The position numbers were made by a program, and so were the translations under genes. From Calditrichota bacterium (lineage in GTDB: Bacteria; Zhuqueibacterota; Zhuqueibacteria; Residuimicrobiales; Krinioviventaceae), in assembly GCA_003818595.1 (NCBI GenBank), contig RPQV01000055.1:1-11473 (forward strand): DNA of 11,473 nt, in the 5' to 3' direction. Shown here piece by piece: positions 1 to 7,323 of this stretch. Position 1 is the stretch's first letter; each line of letters opens with the position of its first letter. The notes below the pieces were generated by a model that saw only the letters and a program-made list of their open reading frames with translations, made no database searches and was not told the origin of the DNA.

Positions 1-2511
1 AACTTGACCCAGTACGCGCATTTTACCATTCCAGGCATAACCGAGCTTTTTAAAATCATATCCTTTAACCACATACTGTACTTTTGACGCCGCCAACAAT
101 CCCTCGTTCTTTTTATCAAAAGTGAACGTCCATTGGTTCATACGCGGTGCTGCCTGCGGCATTGCTTGAGCAAGAGCCGCCAGATGCGTTGAAACGACGG
201 CTAAATCGTTCTGCTGACATGAGACAGCAGTCAGGAGATTATTGCGGGAGAATAACAACTCCGCGGTCTGTTTCAACTTGGCGATGATGGTTTCAGCCTG
301 AGCGTCAAATGAATGGGTCAGATCGGTGACAAAGCGATAGTAATCCAGCCCGCTGGTGATTTCGTTGAACCTACCCTCATTGCTGTAATAGGACGCCCAT
401 CGGGTGCGCGCATAACCGATCCCATTGCTTTTAACGCGGTCATCCAGGCGCGATTGATGGCGAAAAATCACGGTTTTCAGCCGCTCGATGTCATCATAAC
501 GCGTGGTGTTGACGATCTCGCCCACAAGCTGCATCAGCTTTTCTGTTTTGGTATTCATAGCTTTAGCGGAGACGACAAATTTGGGGACGAGATTGCTGTC
601 AAGCCGATCTTTCAAAAATGTTGACAAAAAAGTACTGAATCCGCCGAGATGGAGATTCAACGCATTATCCAATGCACCGTAGCTGTAATTCTGGGTATCC
701 AAACTGCCCATCACTTCAGCCAGCAGTGATGCGTAGGGTAAAAGTTCCACCGGCAGGACGCGCATGTCAAAAAAGAGACGCAGATAAATGACGTTATTGG
801 TAAAGTCGTCATAATGCATCAGCGGAACATCGGCGGCTCGGTGCTCAGAGATCGCGTACCATTCCGCCTGGGGATTGATGTCTTGGAGTTCCAGCATCGG
901 AATCGTGGCCAGAGCTTGCGGCGAATCTTCCTCCTGCTGATAAGCGATCAATTCCTGTGTCTGCATGATCAGCGAGTCCATTTCCGACTCGGAAAGTTTC
1001 GTCTTAAACGCTGCATTTTCCGCCTCGGCACGGGCGACATTCTCTTTTTCGAGACCCGGTTGAGGTGCAAGCGCCAGCAGCAACGCATGCGGATTGTCCA
1101 GGAAAGAGCGCTGAATGATCGATTCGAGATAATCTGTCGTCAATGCGGTCTTGAGCAATGCCAACGGTTTTTCATATTCCAAGCTGACAAAGGGATCATC
1201 AGCGTAAAACCAGCCAGGGATCGCTTGAAAATTATAGGTCAATCCTTTTTGTGCGTCATCGCCTTCGCGCAGATTGAATTCCATGCGGTTGATCGCAGCC
1301 TCAACCGACTCTTTGTCCAATCCTTTAACAACGACATCGCTCAATACCCGTCCTACGATCTTTCGGAATTCCTCCAATTGATCCGCTTCAGCATTCTGTA
1401 CGTTGATCTGAAACAGCACCTGGTTCAATTCATCGACAAAAGCGCTCACTTCGCGGCCTATGCCCGCCTGCTGCAAAGCCAACCTGATCGGTGCTGATTC
1501 CTGCTGCACCAACACTTCCCGAAGCACCTGTAACGCAAACACCAGTGCGCGATCAGCGCCGGAACCAGTCACCCAGCTTAAGCTCAAATAGCTCTGGTGA
1601 TCAACCACACCACCTTCAGCGATCGGGTAGGAAGAAGTGACGGTTTTCATCCCTTCAAAAGGCAACTGATGGGGGATGTTAATCCGGGGTGATTTTTCAT
1701 ATTTGGAAAGATAAGCAGAATCAATAAACGCCAGCTCCTGATCGAGATCAGCGTCGCCGTAAAGAAAAATGTGGCTGTTGGAGGGATGATAATAGGTGCG
1801 ATGAAAGTTTATAAATGATTCGTGCGTCAGCTCTGGGATCGCAGGAGGATAACCGCCGGACGAATAACCGTAGCCCATATCGGGAAAAAGTGTTTTTAAA
1901 ACCTGATATTCCATTTCTCGGCTCGGATCGGAAAACGCTCCTTTCATCTCGTTATAGACGACGCCCTTATAAACCACCGCTGCGTCACGGTTGACAAGTT
2001 CATGATGCCACCCCTCCTGCTGCAGGATGCGGGGATCATCATAGATGAGCGGATTGAAAACGGCATCAAGATAAACATGCATGAGGTTAAAATAGTCTTT
2101 GTTGTTCATACTGGCCACCGGATAAATGGTAACATCGCTTCCGGTCATGGCATTGAGAAAGGTATTCAATGATCCTTTAGCCAGTACATCGAACGGACTT
2201 TTAACCGGGAAATTTTTGGAGCCATTCAGCACCGCATGTTCCATGATGTGCGGCGTTCCGCAGTCCGAGTCCGGCAGAGTTTTGAAGGCAATGCTGAACG
2301 TTTTGTTAACATCTGCGGCAGCGATCTTGAGCAGCCGCGCTCCGCTTTTCACGTGTTCCAGATAATAACATTCGGCATTGACCTCTTTGACAAAACGGAG
2401 ATCAAGCAATTTAAACCCGTGCCGAATTTCCCCTATCTTAAACGTTGGGGCGGCGGTCAGCACTGCCGCCAGTATGCAGACGCTCAAGGCGATCCCAAAA
2501 ATAATTTTCAT
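1..2511 (-). CDS. Exported PreP-like M16C zinc metallopeptidase (C-terminus cut by window edge)
   Basis: A zinc peptidase of the M16C (presequence protease/falcilysin-type) group, which degrades peptides inside a closed two-half chamber. I read 837 codons without a stop from the ATG at 2511 to the left edge. PreP proteins are roughly 950-1000 residues, so about 120-150 are missing. The inverted zinc motif HIMEH lies at residues 88-92 (H88, catalytic E91, H92). The third ligand fits E188 in VVYNEMKG, 96 residues after H92, the spacing I recall for PreP. EGWHHEL at 167-172 and NPHAL in the middle of the protein also fit the family. Residues 1-21 form a signal peptide (a charged start, a hydrophobic core, then AA before PTF), so the enzyme is probably periplasmic or secreted, whereas organellar PreP is a matrix enzyme. 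A GGAGG site lies about 7 bp before the ATG. The gene follows the aldolase after 176 bp and looks like a separate unit. Confidence 0.93.
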   Translation of the reverse strand, partial: MKIIFGIALSVCILAAVLTAAPTFKIGEIRHGFKLLDLRFVKEVNAECYYLEHVKSGARLLKIAAADVNKTFSIAFKTLPDSDCGTPHIMEHAVLNGSKNFPVKSPFDVLAKGSLNTFLNAMTGSDVTIYPVASMNNKDYFNLMHVYLDAVFNPLIYDDPRILQQEGWHHELVNRDAAVVYKGVVYNEMKGAFSDPSREMEYQVLKTLFPDMGYGYSSGGYPPAIPELTHESFINFHRTYYHPSNSHIFLYGDADLDQELAFIDSAYLSKYEKSPRINIPHQLPFEGMKTVTSSYPIAEGGVVDHQSYLSLSWVTGSGADRALVFALQVLREVLVQQESAPIRLALQQAGIGREVSAFVDELNQVLFQINVQNAEADQLEEFRKIVGRVLSDVVVKGLDKESVEAAINRMEFNLREGDDAQKGLTYNFQAIPGWFYADDPFVSLEYEKPLALLKTALTTDYLESIIQRSFLDNPHALLLALAPQPGLEKENVARAEAENAAFKTKLSESEMDSLIMQTQELIAYQQEEDSPQALATIPMLELQDINPQAEWYAISEHRAADVPLMHYDDFTNNVIYLRLFFDMRVLPVELLPYASLLAEVMGSLDTQNYSYGALDNALNLHLGGFSTFLSTFLKDRLDSNLVPKFVVSAKAMNTKTEKLMQLVGEIVNTTRYDDIERLKTVIFRHQSRLDDRVKSNGIGYARTRWASYYSNEGRFNEITSGLDYYRFVTDLTHSFDAQAETIIAKLKQTAELLFSRNNLLTAVSCQQNDLAVVSTHLAALAQAMPQAAPRMNQWTFTFDKKNEGLLAASKVQYVVKGYDFKKLGYAWNGKMRVLGQV

Positions 2512-2687
2512 CAACAGAACCTCCAGAAGATTTCCTTTCTCGACTTTTCATATTCATAAGGGCACACCATTATCATTGCTCTCGATTTCGATGAAGAGCA
2601 GGATAAGATAATGCAATATATTAAGAAAATGAAGGGATAAATAAGCAGCTTAATAGGGAACTTGAGCTATATTGACAGTCGACTCAA
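2512..2687. other. Intergenic region upstream of the M16C peptidase gene
   Basis: A 176-bp AT-rich gap between the aldolase stop and the peptidase start. It contains the peptidase ribosome-binding site (GGAGG near 2519-2523, minus strand). It also holds a 12-bp motif (minus strand TTGCATTATCTT, 2605-2616) that recurs upstream of the aldolase gene. Just after the aldolase stop there is an imperfect palindrome centred on GTCGAC (about 2672-2689), with ATTGA and TCAAT arms. It lacks a GC-rich stem with a T run, so I do not call it a terminator. I see no clear -35/-10 pair, although the peptidase gene presumably starts here. Confidence 0.4.
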
Positions 2688-3551
2688 TTAACGTCCCTGC
2701 CCACTGCAGCCGAAAATATCGATCTGCTCAGCTACTGTCTCAGCCACCGCTTTTTTAATGTTCTGCATCAACAGCGGATAATCATGATAGCGACCGCTGC
2801 TTGCCGCCATAAAGGCAGAAGCCGCTGTCAAGGCTGCCTGCGACATGCCGGTGTAAAAATTAATCTTGGCGATGCCGAGACGAATGGCGTGTTTGAAATC
2901 GGTTGCAGAGATCCCAGAACCGCCGTGAAGTACAAGCGGTATCCCGCAAAGCTCATTGATGTGCTGCAATCGAGCAAAATCGAGTTTCGGTTCACCTTTA
3001 TATTTCCCGTGGGAATTGCCGATGGCAACGGCGAGAGCGTCCACACCGGTCTTGTCAACAAATTCTTTAGCCATTGCCGGATCAGTGAACAATGACGGAT
3101 CGGCTTGACTTTCAAGACCTCCGCCTTCATCGCCACCGACAGCACCCAATTCGGCTTCGACCGTCACGCCAAGGGGATGACAGAGTTCGACTATAGATCG
3201 CGTTTCAGCAATGTTATTCTCGAAAGGCAGTTTGGAACCGTCGAACATCACCGAGGTGAAACCATTGCGCAATGATCGCCAGACCGTGGCTTGACTGACG
3301 CCGTGATCGAGATGCAGCGCAATCGGCACATGAGCGCGCAGAGCCATGTCACGGATAATCGGACAAATATTTTCCAGATTTACAAACGGTAAATGAACCT
3401 CGGCAATGCTCAAGATAAGCGGCGATGAAGTCGCAACCGCCGTCTCGAAGATGGCTTCTAAAAATTCGAGGTTGACCACATTAAAGGCGCCGACTGCATA
3501 TTTACCTTCCCAGGCTGACTGAAGCATCGACTTGCTGTTGACCAATGACAT
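2688..3551 (-). CDS. Class II (zinc) ketose-bisphosphate aldolase family protein, GatY/KbaY/FbaA-like
   Basis: A metal-dependent class II aldolase of 287 residues, a typical length for the family, expected in the cytoplasm. It should catalyse reversible aldol cleavage of a sugar, classically fructose- or tagatose-1,6-bisphosphate. The catalytic aspartate is D82 in LDHG. Zinc ligands fit H83, H181 (NSHGKYKG) and H209 (LHGGSG). VEAELGAVGG at 131-140 is the conserved loop before the flexible active-site segment, and AKINFYTGM near 228-236 matches the C-terminal barrel strand. The start is supported by an AGGAG site about 7 bp upstream of the ATG. No stop or frameshift interrupts it. It lies 160 bp downstream of the ykgJ-like gene, with its own candidate promoter. 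Next to rhamnose and acid-sugar genes it may cleave a sugar-specific intermediate rather than serve glycolysis. Sequence reading cannot decide among fructose-, tagatose- or deoxy-sugar-type substrates. Confidence 0.92.
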   Translation of the reverse strand: MSLVNSKSMLQSAWEGKYAVGAFNVVNLEFLEAIFETAVATSSPLILSIAEVHLPFVNLENICPIIRDMALRAHVPIALHLDHGVSQATVWRSLRNGFTSVMFDGSKLPFENNIAETRSIVELCHPLGVTVEAELGAVGGDEGGGLESQADPSLFTDPAMAKEFVDKTGVDALAVAIGNSHGKYKGEPKLDFARLQHINELCGIPLVLHGGSGISATDFKHAIRLGIAKINFYTGMSQAALTAASAFMAASSGRYHDYPLLMQNIKKAVAETVAEQIDIFGCSGQGR

Positions 3552-3599
3552 TGAATTCTCCTCTAGTGAATACTGTGTGCAGCGTCATACGCCTGCAAC

Positions 3600-3628
3600 A
3601 TTTTAATCAAACAACCCTTCTCACTCAA
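3600..3628 (-). promoter_or_regulatory. Candidate sigma-70-type promoter for the aldolase gene
   Basis: On the minus strand TTGAGT (3628-3623) and TAAAAT (3605-3600) are separated by 17 bp. They match the TTGACA/TATAAT consensus at 4 of 6 and 5 of 6 bases. The -10 element ends about 48 bp before the aldolase ATG, leaving room for a short leader with its AGGAG site. This is a pattern match by eye, with no transcription data, and the organism's sigma preference is unknown. Confidence 0.4.
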
Positions 3629-3711
3629 ACCATTGATGTTATGATGATTCAACGGTTTCAGCGATCTGAAAATCAACGTAAAAAAGATAATGCAAATTTC
3701 ATCCTCGTGAC

Positions 3712-4398
3712 TCACCATTGCCGGGTCTCAAACTTTTTGCACGCCTGGACTACAGCAGCGGCGATTTGCACATCCGATTGGCCGGACAGAGCTTCATTGG
3801 GAAGAAAAATCTCAAAAACCTTGATGGCGAGCAGCGCCAATTGTCCTTCATCATGGGGAATAAGACCACCAGGGAAACAGTCTGCATGTTCCTGAATAAA
3901 CAACACGGCTGACTTGACAGCCAATTGTTCCTCTTTGTCCCGCGGCGTCGGGTAACTGAATTGCCAGCGGCTCACTTGTCGGGCTATAGCGATCTTTTGA
4001 TCGCCCTCCGGTATGACCCCGGCAGCAGCGAACAAACGGCAATCATAATTGCGGCACGTCAGCGGCCTTGAATCATAAATTGAACAACGATTGCCGCGCA
4101 GCATGGGGCAAAATCCGTTCTGATCATACCCCAACAGCACATCGCCAGGAGGTCGCCCGGGCGCGGCGATCCGCAAAGGTTTGGGGATGCGGGCGAGAGT
4201 CTGCTTCTCCTGAGGACGAATCGTAATAAATTGAAAAGAACTGCAGCAGGCACAGCAGTCGCCGCAAGGCACATCCATATCGCTGTTATTGGAAACCGCC
4301 TGACGTATCTTCCTCAACCAGTCAGAAAAGTCGCCTGCCGGAAGCAGCTGATGTTCACTCTCCGAACCCTCTGCAGATTGTCCTTGATCAAGTTGCAT
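3712..4398 (-). CDS. YkgJ family cysteine-cluster protein (putative zinc/iron-chelating)
   Basis: A 228-residue cytoplasmic protein (no signal peptide seen) of the YkgJ/UPF0153 family, thought to bind zinc or an iron-sulfur centre. Its biochemical role is not established. The cluster CGDCCACC contributes C45, C48, C49, C51 and C52. Then come C97 (GFCPML), C105 (GNRCSIYDSRP), C115 (LTCRNYDC) and C120, which is the family signature with RP before the last pair. The first 40 residues and residues 120-228 are less conserved. The C-terminal part contains helical-looking stretches and C174 and C220. The ATG overlaps the stop of the upstream dehydratase by one base (TAATG), so translation is probably coupled and the two proteins may be made in matched amounts. 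A later start cannot be excluded because the N-terminus is variable. A role in metal handling for the dehydratase is only a guess. Confidence 0.87.
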   Translation of the reverse strand: MQLDQGQSAEGSESEHQLLPAGDFSDWLRKIRQAVSNNSDMDVPCGDCCACCSSFQFITIRPQEKQTLARIPKPLRIAAPGRPPGDVLLGYDQNGFCPMLRGNRCSIYDSRPLTCRNYDCRLFAAAGVIPEGDQKIAIARQVSRWQFSYPTPRDKEEQLAVKSAVLFIQEHADCFPGGLIPHDEGQLALLAIKVFEIFLPNEALSGQSDVQIAAAVVQACKKFETRQW

Positions 4399-5681
4399 TA
4401 GATAAAGAGCTGTTGCTGATGAAGAATCGCCGCATCGTCAAATTCGATACCAAATCCTGGCTGGGTAGTGAGACTGATCTTCCCATTGACCGGCGTCGGT
4501 TTTAATTTTTCGAACATGTAATAATAATCCATCTTGTTAATCAGATATTCACCCATCGGACAAACATCGGGCGATTGGCTCGCGATGACGTGCAGCGCCG
4601 CATGCAAGCTGTGTCCATGGGGAATGACTTGAGCGTTAAATCCAGACGCCATAGTGCATATCTTGACCAGCTCTGAAACACCGCCGCACCATTCGGGATC
4701 GGTTTGGATGATCGAGAGTGCATCGGCCTCCAAATAACTCATCACTTCCCAGCGATTATACAGATGTTCGCCAGAAGCGACCGGGATCGAGCTTTTACGA
4801 CGCAGTTCAGTGAAACTGTTGATTTCAGTAGGCTGAAACGCCTCTTCCAGCCAATTGGGCTGCCAAGGTTCTGCCGCCGTCACCCAGGCAAGCGCGTAGT
4901 CGAGACTCCAACCCATGAAAGCGTCGAAGAAGATATCGATGCCGGTGCCCAGAGTCTCACGCAGACTTTTCGCCAGTTGCACATTGAACTCCATCCCCTT
5001 GGCGCCTTGACTCGGGCCAAATGAAAAAAACCATTTTTGCTGTGTGTATCCCTGTCCGGCAAGCAGCAGAGATCGATGCGCTGCCGCTTCCGGATCGATT
5101 GAAAAGCCGAGACAACTGGCATAAACCGGAATTTCGGCACGTGTTGGCCCGCCCAGTAATTGATAGACAGGGGCGTCAAAAAATTTTCCCCGAATATCCC
5201 ACAGCACATTGTCGACAGCGCTGATGGCCATCATGTACAGACCTGCGCGTGAGTGGCGATATGAGCGATAGAGTTCGTCCCAGATCAGCTCGCTGCGCAG
5301 GGGATTACAACCGATCAGTCGTGGTTTGATCTGGTTGTGGATGACGGACGCCACCTCGGAATCAATGGGGCCGTAGAGACCTTCAATATCATCATTGGTA
5401 ATCACTTTGAGATAGAGAGCACTCTGCGATTCCAATACCTTTGGCTGAGGCAATGGTTCTTTTGCCGCTATTGGAGGATTAAAATCGTATATTTTGGAGG
5501 GATTGGCTTGAATCCAGCCGACGAATCCTTCTGAAGGCGGCCGTTTTCCGTCCAATTTCCATATCTGGATGTCCCTGATTTTCAATGTTTCGGCGCGGAC
5601 GCCCGCCAGCGCCTCCAGAAAACCAGGAGCCAGAGCAGAAAAAGCAGCTGTCTTGAGAAAAGACCTTCGATCAATGTTCAT
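4398..5681 (-). CDS. Mandelate racemase/enolase superfamily acid-sugar dehydratase (L-rhamnonate dehydratase-like) with Tat signal
   Basis: A 427-residue enolase-superfamily enzyme, expected to dehydrate an aldonic acid to a 2-keto-3-deoxy acid using Mg2+. The best family resemblance I can recall is L-rhamnonate dehydratase (RhmD). Shared features are the segment VDNVLWDIRGK, PVYQLLGG (171-178), the WCGG segment (331-334), and PVNG followed by PGFGIE near the C-terminus. Metal ligands fit D253 (FFDAF), E279 (WLEEAF) and E305 (SGEH). The general base fits H355 (IPHGHS) paired with D328 (QTDPEW), 27 residues apart as in RhmD. E378 (GEYL) fits the conserved C-terminal glutamate. Unusually, the protein begins MNIDRRSFLKTAAFSALAPG, a twin-arginine signal followed by a hydrophobic stretch, so a folded, metal-loaded enzyme may be exported. 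A GAGG site lies about 9 bp before the ATG. The gene starts 16 bp after the sialidase-fold gene and overlaps ykgJ by one base. Substrate specificity is inferred and could differ. Confidence 0.88.
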   Translation of the reverse strand: MNIDRRSFLKTAAFSALAPGFLEALAGVRAETLKIRDIQIWKLDGKRPPSEGFVGWIQANPSKIYDFNPPIAAKEPLPQPKVLESQSALYLKVITNDDIEGLYGPIDSEVASVIHNQIKPRLIGCNPLRSELIWDELYRSYRHSRAGLYMMAISAVDNVLWDIRGKFFDAPVYQLLGGPTRAEIPVYASCLGFSIDPEAAAHRSLLLAGQGYTQQKWFFSFGPSQGAKGMEFNVQLAKSLRETLGTGIDIFFDAFMGWSLDYALAWVTAAEPWQPNWLEEAFQPTEINSFTELRRKSSIPVASGEHLYNRWEVMSYLEADALSIIQTDPEWCGGVSELVKICTMASGFNAQVIPHGHSLHAALHVIASQSPDVCPMGEYLINKMDYYYMFEKLKPTPVNGKISLTTQPGFGIEFDDAAILHQQQLFI

Positions 5682-5697
5682 TGGCGATGCCTCACGT

Positions 5698-6918
5698 TTA
5701 GGGATTAAGATTTGGGATGGTATCGCTTGTCAACCCCCGCGCATCCAACTCTTCGAGTTTGAAACGAACGGACACGATATAGGGTGATTCGCCTTCATCC
5801 CAATGACCGTAAGTAGTGGTGACAAAGGTACCGTCGGGCAACAGCTCGCAGCCCGGATACGCGCAATCCGCTTCCACTTTGTTGTCCATGATTCGAATGC
5901 GGTACTGCCCTTCACTGCCGCAGACAATGTCTTCATAGGTGCCGACCCAGGCGACCCAGTCCCCTCTGGTGGGACTGATATGGGTCTGATCGCGAAAAGT
6001 GATCAACAACCTGCCATCCGGAGCATATTTTGCGGTATGGCGGTCGCCAGTGAGCGCCCCGGGAAGCTCTCGGGGTTCGGTCCACGTCTCCCCTTCATCA
6101 TCAGAAAAGATGACAAAAGAGTTCATCTTGCGGCTGTTTTCACGCAGCAGCAGCACGATCTGGCCGCCGTCCGGAGAACGCACCAATCCGGGTTCGCATA
6201 AATGAGCCTGCTCGTGTTCGACAATTTTCTCCGGCAGCGACCAATGCAGACCACCGTCTTGGGAGAGGGTTTTGTAGACGATAAAGGTTGACGCTCGGCC
6301 GGAATTGGCAATAAAGCGGCCGTCATCATGAAAGAACGCCATATAGTCGCCGGATTTCAATCGTTCCATCGACGCCATGGCGACAATGCCGCCGAAATCA
6401 CCGATCGGCTGCAACGGCGTCCACTTGACGCCGTCGTCCTTGGAATAGGCCATGCGGATCGGATAGAGTCCGGAGAAAAGCACCAGCCTATGGATTCCCT
6501 GCGGATCAACCAGACGATAGATTGTCGGTACTTCCTGCGAGGTCTCCCAGTTCTTCGGAACCGGCAGCCGTTCACTCCAGGTTATGCCGCCATCAAAGCT
6601 TTTTTTCATGACGATCGCCCCACGACCGTGTCCCTTGGGATATACGACGATGATGGTTTTTTGATCATCGAGGAGGAGCGTCGTCGGATGACCAAGGTAT
6701 TGACCCGGCTCTTTATCGACAATGAATTGCCGTTCTTTATCGTGAGCGATATCGACGATAGGTATGGAATATCCTTTATCGGCAGCATACAAAGTCAGGC
6801 TAAATAGCGGAGAAAAGAGCAACAGAAAATAGAGAGAAAAGGTGGGAAAATGAGTCTGCCTCTCAGGTAGCGGATGTCCGATCCGCTGAAAGAATTCAAC
6901 AATGATTTTATCATTCAA
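5698..6918 (-). CDS. Exported sialidase-fold (BNR/Asp-box) glycosidase-like protein
   Basis: A six-bladed beta-propeller protein of the sialidase/BNR superfamily, about 406 residues if the TTG at 6918 is the start. Four Asp boxes are visible: SFDGGITW (107-114), SKDDGVKW (159-166), SQDGGLHW (219-226) and SDDEGETW (272-279). Candidate active-site positions are E242 (CEPG), R259 (LLREN), R309 (FRD) and Y370 (TTTYGHW). Residues 24-46 are hydrophobic and end in YAA before DKG, which reads as a signal peptide, so it should act outside the cytoplasm. The open frame extends upstream to 7068, but that part is antisense-like shadow of the rhaM coding region. A GGAGGAGG site sits about 9 bp before the TTG. 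The ATG at 6914 is in another frame and stops after about 40 codons, so an early frameshift is possible. Placement beside rhaM suggests it releases a rhamnose- or uronate-type sugar rather than sialic acid. That is inference. Confidence 0.82.
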   Translation of the reverse strand: MNDKIIVEFFQRIGHPLPERQTHFPTFSLYFLLLFSPLFSLTLYAADKGYSIPIVDIAHDKERQFIVDKEPGQYLGHPTTLLLDDQKTIIVVYPKGHGRGAIVMKKSFDGGITWSERLPVPKNWETSQEVPTIYRLVDPQGIHRLVLFSGLYPIRMAYSKDDGVKWTPLQPIGDFGGIVAMASMERLKSGDYMAFFHDDGRFIANSGRASTFIVYKTLSQDGGLHWSLPEKIVEHEQAHLCEPGLVRSPDGGQIVLLLRENSRKMNSFVIFSDDEGETWTEPRELPGALTGDRHTAKYAPDGRLLITFRDQTHISPTRGDWVAWVGTYEDIVCGSEGQYRIRIMDNKVEADCAYPGCELLPDGTFVTTTYGHWDEGESPYIVSVRFKLEELDARGLTSDTIPNLNP

Positions 6919-7225
6919 TATGAAAGACCTCCTCCAGATCAGCCGATTGCGGACTGTTATCCGGATTTGTCGGCATGATATTGCGCATATACGCCCACCA
7001 TTTTTGACATTCTGATGTTTGGGCGATCTGCAGCCAGCGCGATTCATCCTCGATTTCGACATACGCAAACAGGCGGCTGCTCTCCGGATGCAGAAAAATG
7101 GAATAACTGTGAACCCCGTGCGACTTGAGAAGCGCTTCGAGTTCAGGCCAGATTGGATTATGCCTTCGCCTATATTCCCGCTGTTGCTCGGGGTGAACCT
7201 GCATCACAAAGGCTTTGCGAATCAT
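6911..7225 (-). CDS. rhaM: L-rhamnose mutarotase RhaM
   Basis: Interconverts the alpha and beta anomers of L-rhamnose, feeding the anomer required by downstream rhamnose enzymes. It is a small cytoplasmic dimeric protein of the ferredoxin-like fold. I chose the ATG at 7225 because it gives exactly 104 residues, the length of E. coli RhaM, and starts MIRKAFVMQV as that protein does. An AGGAG site lies about 7 bp upstream. The longer frame from 7351 would add 42 unrelated residues across an AT-rich promoter-like stretch. H22 in RRRHNPIWPEL and Y41 in HSYSIFL match the catalytic positions of E. coli RhaM. The conserved CQKWW, MRNIMPTNPDNSP and EEVFHIE segments follow. It is the first gene of the compact operon, and its TGA overlaps the start of the sialidase-fold gene. 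L-fucose mutarotases of the same superfamily are an alternative, but the resemblance is specifically to RhaM. Confidence 0.95.
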   Translation of the reverse strand: MIRKAFVMQVHPEQQREYRRRHNPIWPELEALLKSHGVHSYSIFLHPESSRLFAYVEIEDESRWLQIAQTSECQKWWAYMRNIMPTNPDNSPQSADLEEVFHIE

Positions 7226-7258
7226 TTCGATGATCTCCTGCCGGACAATTAACTGCAT

Positions 7259-7287
7259 AATATAAGATTTTATAATGGAAAATCGAA
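7259..7287 (-). promoter_or_regulatory. Possible promoter of the rhaM operon
   Basis: The 98 bp between the hydrolase pseudogene stop and rhaM are very AT-rich. On the minus strand TATATT (7264-7259, 5 of 6 to TATAAT) has a weak TTCGAT 17 bp upstream (7287-7282). TATAAA at 7274-7269 is an alternative -10. The position, 35-60 bp before the rhaM start, is right for an operon promoter, but the -35 match is poor. An unknown sigma factor consensus or regulator is possible. Confidence 0.25.
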
Positions 7288-7323
7288 AAGGGTTTTTGCA
7301 GAAAGGCTCAATCTTATTTTGAG

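Noticed and set aside
814..1497. 227-codon plus-strand open frame
   Set aside because: Lies entirely antisense to the M16C peptidase gene, whose frame is uninterrupted and carries family motifs; composition is shadow-like.
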